A stretch of DNA of 48,000 nucleotides, from assembly GCA_018969405.1 (NCBI GenBank), contig JAGWYK010000003.1:1-48000 (forward strand), read 5' to 3'. A program made the translations under genes and the position numbers. The first letter of the stretch is position 1; each line of letters begins with the position of its first letter. Origin of the DNA: Acidobacteriota bacterium (GTDB taxonomy: Bacteria > Actinomycetota > Acidimicrobiia > Acidimicrobiales > Acidimicrobilacustridaceae). The notes under the pieces are model-generated. The model saw only the letters and a program-made list of their open reading frames with translations. It made no database searches and was not told the DNA's origin. Shown here one piece after another: positions 27,445-34,812 of the stretch.

Positions 27445-28679
27445 CAAGTTCTGACCGCAGCGAGTACTCCGAGCATTTCGCCACCATCCCCGAGGCCGTG
27501 GCCGCCATCGCCCGCGGCGAGATCGTGGTGGTGGTCGATGACGAGGACCGCGAGAACGAGGGCGATCTCATCATGGCGGCCGAGGCGGCCTCGCCGGAGA
27601 CCATCGCCTTCTTCGTCCGCCACACCTCCGGAGTCATCTGCACCCCGCTGACCGGCGAACGGCTCGACGAGCTCGAGATCCCGCTGATGGTGCGCGACAA
27701 CACCGAGGCCCAGCGCACGGCGTTCACCTTCAGCGTGGACTATCGCCATGGCACCTCCACCGGCATCTCGGCGGCCGACCGGGCCGCCACCATCCGGTCC
27801 CTGATCGATCCCGCCACCCGCCCCGGCGATCTGGCCCGGCCGGGTCACATCTTCCCCCTGCGCTACGCCGAGGGTGGCGTGCTCAAACGGGCGGGACACA
27901 CCGAGGCGGCCGTCGATCTCGCCCGGATGGCGGGTATGGCCCCCTCCGGTGTGCTCTGCGAGATCGTCAACGATGACGGCACCATGGCCCGGGTCCCCGA
28001 CCTCGTCGAGTTCTGTCGCAGGCATGATCTGCTGCTCATCTCGATCGCCTCGCTCATCCGCTACCGGCGTCAGACCGAGAAACTGGTCAAGCGGGTCTCC
28101 GAGGCCCGTATCCCCACCCAGTGGGGCGACTTCACCTGTTACGTCTATGAGTCACTGCTCGACGGCGAGCAGCACATCGCAATGGTCCGCGGTGCGGTCC
28201 AGGGCGAGCAGAACGTGCTCGTTCGGGTGCACTCCGAATGTCTCACCGGCGATGTCTTCGGGTCGTTGCGCTGCGACTGCGGCATCCAGCTCGACAAGGC
28301 CATGGAACGCATCGCCGAGGAGGGCCTCGGCGTCGTCGTCTACCTGCGTGGCCATGAGGGGCGCGGCATCGGCATCGGCCACAAGATCCGCGCCTACTCG
28401 TTGCAGGATCAGGGTCATGACACCGTCGAGGCCAATGTGGCCCTCGGGCTCCCGGTCGACAGCCGCGAGTACGGCATCGGTGCGCAGATCCTCGTCGATC
28501 TCGGCATCACGACCATGCGTTACATGACCAACAATCCCGCCAAGTACGGCGGCCTCGAGGGTTTCGGTCTCGACATCGTCGAACGGGTGCCGCTCGAGTC
28601 CATCCCCAATCCCGAGAACATCGCCTATCTGCGCACCAAGCGGGAGAAGATGGGCCACATGCTGGAAGGTCTCGACTGA
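27441..28679 (+). CDS. ribBA: Bifunctional DHBP synthase / GTP cyclohydrolase II
   Basis: 412 residues, fusion of the two entry enzymes of riboflavin synthesis. The N-terminal DHBP synthase (about 1-205) converts ribulose-5-phosphate; it has DDEDRENEGDLIMAAE, GHIFPLRYAEGGVLKRAGHTEA and the acidic metal loop. The C-terminal GTP cyclohydrolase II (about 206-412) has the zinc cysteines in SECLTGDVFGSLRCDCG, then LRGHEGRGIGIGHKIRAY and RYMTNNPAKYGGLEGFG. ATG 27441 has AGGAGG four bases upstream. It overlaps ribE by ATGA and ribH by TGATG. Confidence 0.98.
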   Translation: MTSSDRSEYSEHFATIPEAVAAIARGEIVVVVDDEDRENEGDLIMAAEAASPETIAFFVRHTSGVICTPLTGERLDELEIPLMVRDNTEAQRTAFTFSVDYRHGTSTGISAADRAATIRSLIDPATRPGDLARPGHIFPLRYAEGGVLKRAGHTEAAVDLARMAGMAPSGVLCEIVNDDGTMARVPDLVEFCRRHDLLLISIASLIRYRRQTEKLVKRVSEARIPTQWGDFTCYVYESLLDGEQHIAMVRGAVQGEQNVLVRVHSECLTGDVFGSLRCDCGIQLDKAMERIAEEGLGVVVYLRGHEGRGIGIGHKIRAYSLQDQGHDTVEANVALGLPVDSREYGIGAQILVDLGITTMRYMTNNPAKYGGLEGFGLDIVERVPLESIPNPENIAYLRTKREKMGHMLEGLD

Positions 28680-29191
28680 TGTCATCCAACTTCCGCGCTG
28701 CGAACTCCGTGGCCGGCGACGTCGACGGCACCGGACTGCGCATCGGCGTGGTCTGTGGGCGTTTCAACGATCACATCACCAACCGACTCCTTGCGGGGGC
28801 GGAGAACGCCCTCGCCGTCCATGGGGTTGCCGAGGCCGATGTCACCGTGGTGTGGGTGCCCGGCGCATTCGAGGTGCCCCTGGCCGCCCTCGCCCTCATC
28901 GAGAACGGACATGCCGACGCCGTGGTGTGCCTCGGTGCGGTCATCCGGGGCGAGACCTCCCACTACGACTTCGTCGCCGGCGAGTGCGCCCGAGGCATCC
29001 AGGACGTGCAGTTGGCCACGGGCGTTCCGGTGGTGTTCGGCGTGCTCACAACCGAGAACCTCGATCAGGCTCTGGCGCGGTCCTCGGACGAGGACAACAA
29101 GGGTGAGGAGTCGGTGCGCACCGCCATCGAGATGGTCACGCTCCTGCGTCGCCTCGGTGACGACGGCGCCACGAGCGGCCTCAGCCGATAG
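28679..29191 (+). CDS. ribH: 6,7-dimethyl-8-ribityllumazine synthase
   Basis: Condenses the products of RibBA and RibD into lumazine. 170 residues. The substrate-binding blocks are GRFNDHITNRLL, WVPGAFEVPLA, LGAVIRGETSHYDFVAGEC with its catalytic histidine, and FGVLTTENLDQALARS. Length is slightly over the family norm because of a flexible C-terminus (DDGATSGLSR). It completes ribD-E-BA-H. Its 3' end overlaps the 3' end of the opposing VIT-family gene by 11 bases. Confidence 0.97.
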   Translation: MSSNFRAANSVAGDVDGTGLRIGVVCGRFNDHITNRLLAGAENALAVHGVAEADVTVVWVPGAFEVPLAALALIENGHADAVVCLGAVIRGETSHYDFVAGECARGIQDVQLATGVPVVFGVLTTENLDQALARSSDEDNKGEESVRTAIEMVTLLRRLGDDGATSGLSR

Positions 29192-29876
29192 CGGCACCGA
29201 ACAGGTGCCCGATGGCCATGGTGGCCGCCATGGCGATGGCGCCGCCGACGACCACGCGCAACGTCGGGCGCAGCGGCGCCGCGCCACCGGCCCGGGCACC
29301 GGCGATCCCGAGCGCGATGAGCGCCAGCAGCGCCACGAGCAGCGTGGTGAGGATGCGGGCGCCGGCGGCCGAGACGGCGGCGGCCAGCAGCGGCAGCGCA
29401 GCGCCGGCGGCGAAGGAGACCATCGAGGTGGCCGCCGCCTGCAGCGGGCGGGCCAGGGTCTCCTCGGTGATGCCGAGTTCCTCGGTGAGGTGGGTGGCGA
29501 GGGCATCGTGCTCGGTGAGTTCCATGGCGACCCGGCGGGCGAGATCGTGACTGAGGCCGCGCTCCTGGTAGATGGCGGTGAGCTCGGCGAGTTCGCGGTC
29601 GGGGGTGTGCTCGAGCTCCCAGATCTCCTTGGCGATGTCGGCACGTTCGGTGTCGCGCTGTGAGCTCACCGAGACGTACTCACCCAGCCCCATGGCGAGC
29701 GAGCCCGCCGTGAGTCCGGCGATGCCGGCGGTGAGCACCGCCGAACGGGAGGCGTCGGACGCCGCCACACCGAGGATGAGCGCAGCGGTGGAGATGATGC
29801 CGTCATTGGCGCCCAGCACGGATGCCCGCAGCCAGTTGCTGCGGTGACTGAGGTGTCGTTCCCGATGTCGCGCCAT
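29181..29876 (-). CDS. VIT1/CCC1-family iron or manganese transporter
   Basis: 231-residue integral membrane protein with about five membrane segments. The N-terminal WLRASVLGANDGIISTAALILGV block is the family signature. A segment with SLAMGLGEYVSVSSQRDTERAD follows, then a short cytoplasmic stretch rich in Glu and His (ELTAIYQERGLSHDLARRVAMELTEHD split over two helices), which in plant VIT1 binds metal. Two or three C-terminal helices complete it. In yeast and plants the family moves Fe2+ or Mn2+ into vacuoles; bacterial substrates are less clear, probably export. It stands alone on the minus strand between ribH and hisG. TAGGAT six bases before the ATG suggests a leaderless mRNA. Confidence 0.88.
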   Translation of the reverse strand: MARHRERHLSHRSNWLRASVLGANDGIISTAALILGVAASDASRSAVLTAGIAGLTAGSLAMGLGEYVSVSSQRDTERADIAKEIWELEHTPDRELAELTAIYQERGLSHDLARRVAMELTEHDALATHLTEELGITEETLARPLQAAATSMVSFAAGAALPLLAAAVSAAGARILTTLLVALLALIALGIAGARAGGAAPLRPTLRVVVGGAIAMAATMAIGHLFGAAIG

Positions 29877-29882
29877 GGCCCG

Positions 29883-29888
29883 ATCCTA
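29883..29888 (-). promoter_or_regulatory. -10 box of a probable leaderless promoter for the VIT gene
   Basis: On the minus strand TAGGAT is followed by six bases and the ATG at 29876. It shares the 68-base divergent region with the hisG promoter about 45 bases away. Confidence 0.5.
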
Positions 29889-29932
29889 CGGTGTCGGACG
29901 GGAACTCGTTCGTGGTGGACAGGGGCAGAAGG

Positions 29933-29938
29933 TAGGTT
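29933..29938 (+). promoter_or_regulatory. -10 box of a probable leaderless promoter for hisG
   Basis: TAGGTT is followed by six bases (GGCGCC) and the ATG at 29945. TTCGTG at 29909-29914 with an 18-base spacer is the best but weak -35 candidate. Confidence 0.5.
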
Positions 29939-29944
29939 GGCGCC

Positions 29945-30820
29945 ATGTTGAAGCTCGTCCTCCCCAAGGGTTCGCTCGAGAAGGCCACACTCGAACTCTT
30001 CGAGGCCGCCGATCTCAAGGTGTCGCGCGACTCGGCGGTGCAGTACAAGGCCACCATCGACGACCCCCGCATCTCCGAGGTCCGCATCCTGCGGCCCCAG
30101 GAGATCCCCATGTACGTGGCCGACGGCCTGTTCGATCTCGGCATCACCGGTCGCGACTGGATCGAGGAGACCGAGAGCGAGGTGCACTCGCTCGGCGAAC
30201 TGCGCTACTCGAAGGTCACCAGCAACCCGGTGCGCATCATCGTCGCCGTCCCGAAGGAGTCACCGGCCGAGAGCGTCGCCGATCTCCCGGCCGGGGTGCG
30301 GGTGTCGAGTGAGTACCCGGAGCTCACTCGTCGGTTCTTCGCCACCAAGGGCATCGCCGCCGATGTCCGCCTCTCCTACGGCGCCACCGAGGCCAAGGTC
30401 CCCGACATCGTGGACTGCGTCGTCGACATCACCGAGACCGGCAGCGCCCTGCGCGCCGCGGGACTCAAGATCATCGACACGATCCTGGTCTCCTACACCG
30501 AGCTCATCGCCAATCCGGTGGCCTTCGCCGATCCGACGAAGGCCCATGCCATGGCCCAGATCCGCACCCTGCTCGAGGGTGTGCTCGACGCACGGGGCAA
30601 GGTGCTGGTCAAGCTGAACGTGCCCACCGATCGCCTCGGTGCCGTCATCGACCTGCTGCCCTCGATGAAGTCGCCCACCGTCAACGAGCTCTACGGCGGC
30701 GCCGGCTACGCCGTCGAGACCGTGGTCGAGAAGCGCCGCATCAACGTGCTCATCCCGGCCCTCTCCGATGCCGGCGCCACCGACATCATCGAGCTCCCGA
30801 TCGCCAAGATCGTCCCCTGA
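29945..30820 (+). CDS. hisG: ATP phosphoribosyltransferase, long form
   Basis: First step of histidine synthesis, joining ATP and PRPP. 291 residues, the long form, so it does not need HisZ. The catalytic domain opens LKLVLPKGSLEKAT and has LFDLGITGRDW, SSEYPELTRRFF and the PRPP loop DCVVDITETGSALRAAGL. The C-terminal histidine-binding PII-like regulatory domain ends with IPALSDAGATDIIELPIAKIVP. Feedback inhibition by histidine is therefore expected. The usual actinobacterial neighbour hisE is not next to it. The stop overlaps the next small gene by TGATG. Confidence 0.96.
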   Translation: MLKLVLPKGSLEKATLELFEAADLKVSRDSAVQYKATIDDPRISEVRILRPQEIPMYVADGLFDLGITGRDWIEETESEVHSLGELRYSKVTSNPVRIIVAVPKESPAESVADLPAGVRVSSEYPELTRRFFATKGIAADVRLSYGATEAKVPDIVDCVVDITETGSALRAAGLKIIDTILVSYTELIANPVAFADPTKAHAMAQIRTLLEGVLDARGKVLVKLNVPTDRLGAVIDLLPSMKSPTVNELYGGAGYAVETVVEKRRINVLIPALSDAGATDIIELPIAKIVP

Positions 30821-31056
30821 TGCAGCTGGCACCGGTCCCGCTCGGGATCCGTCGGGGTCGGGTGATCGAGTTCGACGATCCCCGCGGTCTGGGCGCGGTG
30901 CTGTCCGAGGACGGGGTCACCTATCCGTTCCACTGCGCCAACATCGCCGACGGCTCGCGCCACGTCGAGGTCGGTGCCCGGCTCGTCTGGCGGGTGGTCC
31001 CGGGTCGTCTCGGTCGATGGGAGGCCGCGGACCTGCGCCCGGAGGGCGATCGCTGA
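30820..31056 (+). CDS. Small cold-shock-domain-like protein
   Basis: 78 residues. RRGRVIEFDDPRGLGAVLSEDGVTYPFHCANI followed by a VGARLVWRVV strand resembles a CspA OB fold, read as two segments: GRVIEFDDPRGLGAVLSED and YPFHCANIADGSR. The RNP2-like VFVH becomes YPFH. The RNP1 core KGFGFI is reduced to GLGAVL and lacks its aromatic residues, so nucleic-acid binding may be weak or altered. The C-terminal GRLGRWEAADLRP is a conserved tail in such actinobacterial proteins. It is coupled to hisG upstream and to the ABC ATPase downstream, both by TGATG overlaps. Function unknown. Confidence 0.75.
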   Translation: MQLAPVPLGIRRGRVIEFDDPRGLGAVLSEDGVTYPFHCANIADGSRHVEVGARLVWRVVPGRLGRWEAADLRPEGDR

Positions 31057-31961
31057 TGGTCGTCCCGGCGGTGCGGACCGAGTCGCTCACCGTCGAGTAC
31101 CGCCATGGCCGGGGGATCGCGGAGGTCAGTCTCGAGGTGCCGGCGGGGGAGGTCTTCGGCTTCCTCGGACCCAATGGAGCCGGGAAGACCACCGCCATCC
31201 GAACGCTGCTGGACCTGCTGCGCCCCACCTCCGGTCGGGCCGAGGTCCTGGGTCATGACAGCGTCAGCGGTTCACTCGAGATCCGGCGGCGCACGGGGTA
31301 CCTGCCGGGGGAGTTCGCGCTGCCGGGGCAGCTCACCGGCCGCCAGGCCCTCGACTGGCTGTCCTCGCTGCGACCCGACAGCCCCCCGATCCGCCGTGAC
31401 GAACTCGTCGAACGGTTCTCGGTGGAGCTGGATCGCCCGGTCCGGCAGCTCTCGAAGGGAAATCGCCAGAAGCTCGGCCTCGTCCAGGCGTTCCAGCACG
31501 ATCCCGAACTGGTGATCCTGGACGAACCCACCTCGGGCCTCGACCCGCTCGTGCAGGACGAGTTCCACCGTCTGGTCCGCGCCCATGTCGGACGCGGGCG
31601 GAGCGTGTTCCTCTCCTCCCATTCGCTCGACGAGGTGCAGCATGTGGCCGATCGCGTCGGCATCATCCGGGAGGGTCACCTCGTCGCCGTGGAGACCGTC
31701 GAGGTCCTGCGCTCCCGGGGTCTGCGTCGCGTCACGCTCCTGACCACCGATCCGACCGCGGCTGAGGCCCGGTTGTCGACGCTCGACAGCGTCTCCGAGC
31801 TCAGCCGGCGCGGCGATCGCCTCGACTTCGCGGTGAGCGGAGCCTTCGATCCGGTCATCGCTGCGCTCAGCGGTGTCCCCGTCGTCGACCTGCTCAGTCG
31901 CGCCGCCGATCTCGACGAGGTGTTCCTCGCCCTGTATCGCGGTCAGGCCGATCCGTCATGA
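31056..31961 (+). CDS. ABC transporter ATP-binding protein (ABC-2 exporter type)
   Basis: 301 residues from ATG 31056. Walker A is GFLGPNGAGKTT (about residues 36-47). The Q-loop region reads YLPGEFALPGQLT, the signature is LSKGNRQKLGL, Walker B is LVILDEPTSGLD and the switch histidine is in LSSHSLDEV. The C-terminal 70 or so residues form the extra domain seen in drug or lipid exporter ATPases. The permease overlaps by ATGA. The substrate cannot be read from sequence; such pairs often export antibiotics or lipids. Confidence 0.92.
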   Translation: MVVPAVRTESLTVEYRHGRGIAEVSLEVPAGEVFGFLGPNGAGKTTAIRTLLDLLRPTSGRAEVLGHDSVSGSLEIRRRTGYLPGEFALPGQLTGRQALDWLSSLRPDSPPIRRDELVERFSVELDRPVRQLSKGNRQKLGLVQAFQHDPELVILDEPTSGLDPLVQDEFHRLVRAHVGRGRSVFLSSHSLDEVQHVADRVGIIREGHLVAVETVEVLRSRGLRRVTLLTTDPTAAEARLSTLDSVSELSRRGDRLDFAVSGAFDPVIAALSGVPVVDLLSRAADLDEVFLALYRGQADPS

Positions 31962-32761
31962 GCCGCATCCCGGTCCTCGCCCAGGAACTGCGCGATCGAC
32001 GTCGCAGTCTCCTGTGGTGGTCGGTGGGGGTGGCCGGCTGGATCCTGGTGGTCTCGGCCATGTATCCGACCATCCGCGACACCTCGGGGATCTCCGAGCT
32101 GGTGTCGCAGTATCCGAAGAACATCCTCGCCCTGTTCGGCGTGTCGGACATGGACTTCTCCTCCGGGGCCGGCTATCTCGCCGGAGAACTGTTCGGGTTC
32201 GTGATCCCCCTGCTGGTGCTCATGCTCACCATCGGCGCCGGTGCCTCCATCATCGGCGGGGCCGAGGAGCGGGGTCTGCTCGATCTCGTGCTGTCCCATC
32301 CGGTGCGCCGTCGACGCGTGCTGCTGGAGAGCGCGGCGCTCATCGTGGTGCTGGCGCTGGTGTTCGGCACCGTCGTGCTGCTCTCGCTCGCCGTGATGGA
32401 CCCGATCGTGGCGCTGCAGCTGTCGGTGGCGAACCTGCTGGGCACCGTGCTCGGGGTGGTGCTGCTCGGCATCACGCTCGGGTGGCTGGCGCTGGTGGTG
32501 GGGGCGCTCACCGGCTCGCGGGGACGATCGCTGGCCGTCACCGGAGCCGTCGCTGCGCTGGCCTACCTCGCCAGTTCCCTCGCCCAGCTCGTCGATGCGC
32601 TGCGGCCGGTGCGCCTGCTCTCGCCGTTCTGGTACGCCACCTCGGGCAGCCCGCTGGTGGCCGGGTACACATGGTGGTACGCCGGGGTGCTGCTGGCCAT
32701 GGCCGCTGCGGTGCTGACGGTCGGGGTGATCCGCTTCGACCGGCGGGCGTTGAGCGCCTGA
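31958..32761 (+). CDS. ABC-2 type transporter permease
   Basis: 267 residues with about six membrane helices. A short basic N-terminus (RIPVLAQELRDRRRS) precedes the first helix, a 60-residue extracytoplasmic loop follows, and a helix with GAGASIIGGAEERGLLDLVLSHPVRR links to the next bundle; that ERGxLDLLLSxPVxR coupling segment is typical of ABC-2 permeases. The C-terminal helices include a WYATSGSPL loop. Coupled to the ATPase by ATGA and convergent with the DUF1844 gene four bases away. Confidence 0.9.
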   Translation: MSRIPVLAQELRDRRRSLLWWSVGVAGWILVVSAMYPTIRDTSGISELVSQYPKNILALFGVSDMDFSSGAGYLAGELFGFVIPLLVLMLTIGAGASIIGGAEERGLLDLVLSHPVRRRRVLLESAALIVVLALVFGTVVLLSLAVMDPIVALQLSVANLLGTVLGVVLLGITLGWLALVVGALTGSRGRSLAVTGAVAALAYLASSLAQLVDALRPVRLLSPFWYATSGSPLVAGYTWWYAGVLLAMAAAVLTVGVIRFDRRALSA

Positions 32762-32765
32762 TCGA

Positions 32766-33200
32766 TCAGTCCGGAGATCCGGCGGCGGAACTGCGGGCCA
32801 CGAAGGCGCGCTGGGCCTCGGCGAGGGCCTCGCGGAGCGTGTCGCCGTCCTCGCCGAGTCGGGGACCGGCCCCGTCGAGCAGCCCGGCCATGGCATCGAT
32901 GGCCAGACGGGCCGCGGCGAGGTCGGGTTCGGGCTGCTTGAGGTGCAGGGCGGCCAGTTGGAACAGGCCCATGGCATGGTTGGCCACGACCACCGCCGCC
33001 GGCGCGGCGAGGATCTGCCGCTGGGTCTCGGCCATCTCGGCGATCATGGCCTCCACCTGTGCCCGTTCCTCGGGGGAGAGGTCATCGAGGTCGGGCAGGC
33101 CACCGGGCAGATCGCCGGGGAGCGTCTCGGCGGGGGAGGGGTCGCCGGCGGGCCGGCGCCGGTCGATCGGTACCTCACCATCGGGTGTCCACAGGCTCAT
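32766..33200 (-). CDS. DUF1844 domain protein
   Basis: 144 residues from the ATG at 33200, which has GAGGAGA at a good distance on the minus strand and gives the typical opening MSLWTPDGEVP. An upstream in-frame start at 33239 would add 13 residues without support. The domain shows ANHAMGLFQLAALHLKQ and DLAAARLAIDAMAGLLD, matching the DUF1844 pattern of two helices with a leucine-rich core. The first 55 residues are Pro/Asp-rich and likely flexible. DUF1844 genes often neighbour infC-rpmI-rplT in Actinomycetota, as here, in divergent orientation. Function unknown. Confidence 0.85.
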   Translation of the reverse strand: MSLWTPDGEVPIDRRRPAGDPSPAETLPGDLPGGLPDLDDLSPEERAQVEAMIAEMAETQRQILAAPAAVVVANHAMGLFQLAALHLKQPEPDLAAARLAIDAMAGLLDGAGPRLGEDGDTLREALAEAQRAFVARSSAAGSPD

Positions 33201-33248
33201 CGGTGTCTCCTCATCCGGGCGCAGTTCGCATCGGCCCACCGGGGCCGG

Positions 33249-33255
33249 TATCGTA
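33249..33255. promoter_or_regulatory. Overlapping divergent -10 boxes, infC operon and DUF1844
   Basis: TATCGT (33249-33254, + strand) and TACGAT (complement of 33250-33255) both fit TANNNT and share five bases. TTCGCA at 33225-33230 with an 18-base spacer is a fair -35 for the + direction. The + transcript would have a leader of about 190 bases before infC, in which I see no recognisable riboswitch. The minus transcript would have about 40 bases with an SD. Confidence 0.4.
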
Positions 33256-33431
33256 CGTCACTCACAACTGAACCGAAGCGGGGCCCGCCCCCACCTGTCC
33301 ACCCCCGTCGGTCCCCGCCGACACCGGTGCGCCAGGTCGACACGCACTCCCGAACCCCTCGTGGGGCTCTGGCTGTCCGGGTGTCGGCTTCGATCCGCCC
33401 ACCTGACCAGCCGAGAGAGGAACTCGCACGA

Positions 33432-33452
33432 ATGAGGAGTGATTGGCCATAG
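33432..33452 (+). CDS. Six-codon upstream ORF overlapping the infC start
   Basis: ATG AGG AGT GAT TGG CCA TAG encodes MRSDWP. Its stop TAG overlaps the proposed infC ATA start (sequence ATAG), in the manner of the ATGA overlaps between genes here. GAGAGG lies about ten bases before the ATG. It covers the SD for infC. Translation is not proven; it could be chance. Confidence 0.3.
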   Translation: MRSDWP

Positions 33453-34123
33453 CCACGGCCACGAACGACGAGCCCCGGATCAACGACCGCATCCGCGCCC
33501 GCGAGGTGCGCCTGGTCGGACCCGATGGCGCCCAGATCGGGATCACACCCCTTGCCCAGGCCCTCGACATGGCCCGGGAACTCGAACTCGACCTCGTGGA
33601 GGTGGCCGACAAGGCCAACCCTCCGGTCTGCCGGATCATGGATTACGGCAAGTACAAGTACGAGGCCGCACAGCGAGCCAAGGAGTCCCGCCGCAAGAGC
33701 ACCAATGTGGTGGTCAAGGAGATGAAGTACCGGCCCAAGATCGGCGCCGGCGACTTCGGCACCAAGACCAAGAAGGTCGCCGAGTTCCTCGCCGAGGGAC
33801 ACAAGGTCAAGATCACGATCATGTTCCGGGGTCGCGAGATGCAGCATCCGGAGCTGGGTCGCAGGATCCTCGACCAGGTCGCCGAAGCGGTCGCCGAGCA
33901 GGGCAAGGTCGAGATCTACCCCCGCCTCGACGGTCGCAACATGACCATGGTGCTGGGTCCCGACAAGAAGGCCCAGGCCGCCGCCGAACGTCGACGCACC
34001 ACCGACGACTCCTCCACTCCGGCCCCGGGATCCGGGTCCGCCCAGAACTCCGGTCCCGCCCCTGAGGCCCCCGCCGCCAGTTCCACCGAAACCCCTGCGT
34101 CGACGGACACCCCCGACGCCTGA
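33449..34123 (+). CDS. infC: Translation initiation factor IF-3, probable ATA start
   Basis: IF-3 proofreads the start codon and keeps ribosomal subunits apart. Motifs are [20 protein letters not shown], the linker [18 protein letters not shown], and [17 protein letters not shown] with [11 protein letters not shown] in the C-domain. No ATG or GTG is in frame near the start. ATA 33449 has GAGGAG (33434-33439) nine bases upstream; TTG 33443 has the same SD only three bases away. Non-AUG starts are known for infC (AUU in E. coli) and permit autoregulation. From ATA the protein is 224 residues, including an Ala/Pro/Ser/Thr-rich tail of about 45 residues not found in E. coli IF-3. Confidence 0.94.
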   Translation: MATATNDEPRINDRIRAREVRLVGPDGAQIGITPLAQALDMARELELDLVEVADKANPPVCRIMDYGKYKYEAAQRAKESRRKSTNVVVKEMKYRPKIGAGDFGTKTKKVAEFLAEGHKVKITIMFRGREMQHPELGRRILDQVAEAVAEQGKVEIYPRLDGRNMTMVLGPDKKAQAAAERRRTTDDSSTPAPGSGSAQNSGPAPEAPAASSTETPASTDTPDA

Positions 34124-34157
34124 TCCTCGCCCCGGCGAGCACCCATCTGGAGATCAC

Positions 34158-34352
34158 ATGCCGAAGATGAAGACCCATCGTGGCGCCAAGAAGCGCTTCA
34201 AGATCACGGGCACGGGCAAGCTGACCCGTCGCTCCTCGAACCTGAACCACATCCTCGAGAAGAAGGCCCCGAAGCGCAAGCGTCGCCTCAAGGGCGACTT
34301 CGTCCTCGCCAAGGGCGATGCCGCCCGCGTCAAGCGCCAGCTCGGCATCTGA
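34158..34352 (+). CDS. rpmI: 50S ribosomal protein L35
   Basis: 64 residues, very basic. Starts [21 protein letters not shown] and has the R-S-S-N-L-N-H-I-L core and a basic [12 protein letters not shown] segment, all typical. A good SD (GGAGAT) precedes the ATG. It lies 34 bases after infC in the standard infC-rpmI-rplT order. Confidence 0.97.
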   Translation: MPKMKTHRGAKKRFKITGTGKLTRRSSNLNHILEKKAPKRKRRLKGDFVLAKGDAARVKRQLGI

Positions 34353-34364
34353 GCATCCTCAACC

Positions 34365-34414
34365 GCCGGTCCGCCGGCACTGATCACTCGCACACCACCG
34401 GATCTGCGGATCCG
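34365..34414 (+). other. Two small hairpins between rpmI and rplT
   Basis: GCCGG/CCGGC (34365-34369 with 34374-34378, loop TCCG) and CGGATC/GATCCG (34399-34404 with 34409-34414, loop TGCG) lie in the 82-base gap ahead of the rplT SD. No T-run follows, so neither is a terminator. Their place just before rplT invites the idea of L20 autoregulation or an RNA-processing site, but I recognise no L20-binding consensus. Confidence 0.35.
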
Positions 34415-34434
34415 ACGTCCGGAAGGAGACACCG

Positions 34435-34797
34435 ATGGCCAGGGTCAAAGGTGCTGTCACCGCCAAGAAGCGCCATAAGGCGACACTCGAACGAGCCAAG
34501 GGCTACTACGGCAACAAGAGCCGTTCCTATCGCGCCGCCAACGAGCAGGTCATGCACTCGCTCAACTATGCGTTCCGCGACCGCCGTGCCAAGAAGGGCG
34601 AGTTCCGCCAGCTCTGGATCCAGCGGATCAACGCGGCCTGCCGTCTCAACGGCACCTCGTACTCGCGCTTCATCGCAGGACTGAAGTCGGCGGGCATCGA
34701 GGTCGATCGCAAGGTCCTCGCTGACCTCGCCATCACCGATCCGGCGGCGTTCACGGCTCTCGTCGAGGCCGCCGGCGCTGCATCGACCGGCGACTGA
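34435..34797 (+). CDS. rplT: 50S ribosomal protein L20
   Basis: 120 residues, basic and helical. Starts [18 protein letters not shown] (usual MARVKRGV), then [31 protein letters not shown] and the [24 protein letters not shown] block. SD GGAAGGAGA lies seven or so bases before ATG. L20 binds 23S rRNA early in assembly and in other bacteria represses its own operon. Confidence 0.98.
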   Translation: MARVKGAVTAKKRHKATLERAKGYYGNKSRSYRAANEQVMHSLNYAFRDRRAKKGEFRQLWIQRINAACRLNGTSYSRFIAGLKSAGIEVDRKVLADLAITDPAAFTALVEAAGAASTGD

Positions 34798-34812
34798 TCC
34801 TCGACCACCTCG

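Noticed and set aside
33256-33431. Riboswitch or hidden gene in the long infC leader
   Set aside because: Read on both strands; no consistent coding pattern or known motif, only G+C-rich stretches that fold trivially.
34353-34434. L20 leader or terminator between rpmI and rplT
   Set aside because: Two short hairpins are present but there is no T-run and no recognisable L20-binding consensus; listed as an unassigned feature only.
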